Shown one piece after another: positions 62,613-64,000 of a stretch of 64,000 bases of DNA. How positions within the stretch are numbered: the stretch's first letter is position 1; each line of letters opens with the position of its first letter. A model generated the notes under the pieces. It had not been told where the DNA came from and made no database searches. It saw nothing but the letters and a program-made list of their open reading frames with translations. The position numbers and the translations under genes are program-made. The stretch is from Scleromatobacter sp038243995. GTDB lineage: Bacteria > Pseudomonadota > Gammaproteobacteria > Burkholderiales > Burkholderiaceae_C. The stretch lies in NCBI GenBank assembly GCA_038243995.1, contig JBBRTV010000020.1, positions 1 through 64,000 of the forward strand, read 5' to 3'.

Positions 62613-63853
62613 ATACCCGGACGTACCCGCCGTCGACGACCGACGGCATCCGCGCGAAGCGCACACGCGCTCCCGCGGCCGCCCGCGCCGCGCTCGGCCT
62701 GCTCACCCGACTGCAGGCAGGCACGCTGATCCTGCACACGCCCGACGGCGCTACGCACCACGCCGTCGGTGCCGCGCAACCGCACTTGCAGGCGACGTTG
62801 ACCGTCAACGACTGGTCGGTCTTTCCCGCGACGATGCGCACCGGCGACATCGGCTTCGCCGAGAGCTTCATGGCCGGACAGTGGACGACGCCGCACCTGG
62901 CCGACCTGCTGCGGCTGCTGCTGGCCAACCGCGCCGTGATCGAAAAGGCACTGTACGGCTCTTGGTGGGGCTCGCTGCTGCACCGTATCCAGCATGTGCT
63001 GAACCGCAACACCCGCAGCGGCAGTCGGCGCAACATCAGCGCCCACTACGATCTCGGCAACGCGTTCTACACCTTGTGGCTGGACGCGACGATGAATTAC
63101 TCGAGCGCCTGGTTCGAAGGCGACCTGGCGCGCCCGCTGGCCGCGGCGCAGGCCGCGAAGCTGCGGCGCGCGATCGAGGCGACGGGCGTGAAGCCGGGCC
63201 AGCGCCTGCTGGAAATCGGCTGCGGCTGGGGCGCGATCGCGGAGAGCGCCGCACGCGTCGATCGTGCGAACGTCGTCGGCGTCACCCTGTCGACCGAGCA
63301 GCTCGCCTATGCCCAGGCCCGTCTCGCGCAGCAGGGCTTGGCCGAGCGCGCGGACCTTCGGCTCCAGGACTACCGCGACGTCGCCGACGGCCCGTTCGAC
63401 GCCGTCGTCTCGATCGAGATGTTCGAGGCTGTCGGCCGCGAATTCTGGGACGTCTACTTCCAGACCGTCCACCGCCAGCTCAAGCCCGGAGGCAAGGCTT
63501 GTATCCAGTCGATCGTGATCCGCGACGACCTGTTCGATCGCTACGAGAATTCGACCGATTTCATCCAGCGCTACGTGTTCCCCGGTGGCATGCTGCCGAC
63601 TGTCCCGCTGTTCATCCAGCATGCCGAGGCCGCCGGCCTGCGGGTGGTCGACCAATTCGCCTTCGGCTCCGACTACGCCGAGACCCTGCGCCGCTGGCGC
63701 TGCGCCTTCGTCGCGCGCCTGGACGAGGTGCGCAGGCAAGGCTTCGACGACCGCTTCATCCGCCTGTGGGAGTTCTACCTCGCGTACTGCGAGGCGGCGT
63801 TCGACGCCGGCAATACCGACGTCGTGCAGTTCACGCTGCAGCGCGACGCGTAG
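62609..63853 (+). CDS. CFA-synthase-family SAM methyltransferase
   Basis: 414 residues. SAM motif LLEIGCGWGAIAE, N-terminal lipid-binding part (GFAESFMAGQW) and the family block ISAHYDLGNAFYTLWLDATMNYSSAWFEG. At the position of the bicarbonate-binding Cys of E. coli Cfa (CAYW) this protein has Ser (SSAWF). Such members may methylate unsaturated acyl chains rather than cyclopropanate them. The gene overlaps DUF1365 by four bases. It probably acts on phospholipid acyl chains at the inner membrane. Confidence 0.92.
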   Translation: MNTRTYPPSTTDGIRAKRTRAPAAARAALGLLTRLQAGTLILHTPDGATHHAVGAAQPHLQATLTVNDWSVFPATMRTGDIGFAESFMAGQWTTPHLADLLRLLLANRAVIEKALYGSWWGSLLHRIQHVLNRNTRSGSRRNISAHYDLGNAFYTLWLDATMNYSSAWFEGDLARPLAAAQAAKLRRAIEATGVKPGQRLLEIGCGWGAIAESAARVDRANVVGVTLSTEQLAYAQARLAQQGLAERADLRLQDYRDVADGPFDAVVSIEMFEAVGREFWDVYFQTVHRQLKPGGKACIQSIVIRDDLFDRYENSTDFIQRYVFPGGMLPTVPLFIQHAEAAGLRVVDQFAFGSDYAETLRRWRCAFVARLDEVRRQGFDDRFIRLWEFYLAYCEAAFDAGNTDVVQFTLQRDA

Positions 63854-63883
63854 GCCACGCCCGCGCACCCTCCCGCACTGCCG

Positions 63884-64000
63884 TCAGCGCAACCAGCCCT
63901 TGCGGCGGAAGAAGATGAAGGGTGCCGCGACCGAGGCCACCATCAACCCGATCGCATAGACATACCCGTATCGCCATTCGACTTCCGGCAGGTACTTGAA
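63884..64000 (-). CDS. corA: Magnesium/cobalt transporter CorA, C-terminal end
   Basis: Only the last 38 codons are inside the window, on the minus strand, ending at a TGA at 63884-63886. The visible residues (PEVEWRYGYVYAIGLMVAS, FIFFRRKGWLR) are the end of the second membrane helix and the basic cytosolic tail of CorA. The upstream part lies outside. It is convergent with the CFA-like gene. The family call rests on this short tail. Confidence 0.75.
   Translation of the reverse strand, partial: FKYLPEVEWRYGYVYAIGLMVASVAAPFIFFRRKGWLR

Noticed and set aside
1..64000. CRISPR array, rRNA, tRNA or prophage genes
   Set aside because: No regular direct repeats with spacers, no conserved RNA sequences and no phage structural genes were seen; the lysozyme-like domain is part of a chromosomal membrane protein.

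Overview
The window is a high-GC, densely packed, mostly housekeeping chromosomal segment of a betaproteobacterium, most likely a member of the Burkholderiales. The reasons are the gene neighbourhoods: lplT divergent from alr with radA nearby, ilvE followed by a CHCC zinc-finger protein, nirB-nirD-nasA-ybiB with a PP2C/kinase fusion and narK, an Mla-like phospholipid ABC operon, and purU. The genus cannot be told from the sequence alone. No rRNA, tRNA or CRISPR array was found.

Layout. 1-2.9 kb is the edge of a mobile or accessory patch: a transposase cut by the window start, a HAF-repeat exported protein and a 0.4 kb stretch without a recognisable gene. 2.9-18.1 kb holds cell-envelope and metabolic genes (rlpA, a sulfotransferase-fold protein, a LysR regulator, tyrB, a glutathione peroxidase, transporters, lplT/alr, an SDR, LysE and GNAT proteins, radA, a phosphoesterase). 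18.1-19.6 kb is an ECF41-type sigma factor with a carboxymuconolactone decarboxylase partner. Each has a match to the ECF41 promoter signature with the same 16-nt spacer.

19.7-26.2 kb is the most unusual part. It is a tightly coupled three-gene operon: a TIR-domain protein with an inactive-STAND-like tail, a MoxR-type AAA+ ATPase, and a 1386-residue membrane protein with a vWA-like cytoplasmic region and a C-terminal lysozyme-like domain predicted to lie in the periplasm. It looks like a biological-conflict (defence or suicide) system with a cell-wall effector. Two of the three usual lysozyme catalytic residues appear to be replaced.

26.5-29.4 kb carries ilvE, a zinc-finger protein and a PAS histidine kinase. 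29.4-44.2 kb is a nitrate-assimilation region. It contains nirB-nirD-nasA-ybiB, a PP2C/Ser-Thr kinase fusion, narK with a sigma-54-type promoter and structured leader, and an ANTAR-type antiterminator. It also holds decayed remnants of an Nrt ABC nitrate importer, and a LysR gene with a divergent two-domain CMD protein now abuts the nrtA remnant. 44.2-48.5 kb is an MCE/Mla-like transporter operon ending in a frameshifted exported protein. 48.6-58.6 kb has a lipoprotein phospholipase-D-like pair, purU, hydrolases, a BTAD-alpha/beta-hydrolase fusion, a probable methanethiol methyltransferase, a cytochrome c and a ferritin-like diiron protein.

58.7-63.9 kb is a probable light-responsive membrane-lipid module. 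A B12-binding CarH/LitR-type MerR regulator is divergent from an overlapping trio (FAD amine oxidase, DUF1365, CFA-synthase-like methyltransferase), with two related palindromes between them. The window ends in the C-terminus of corA.
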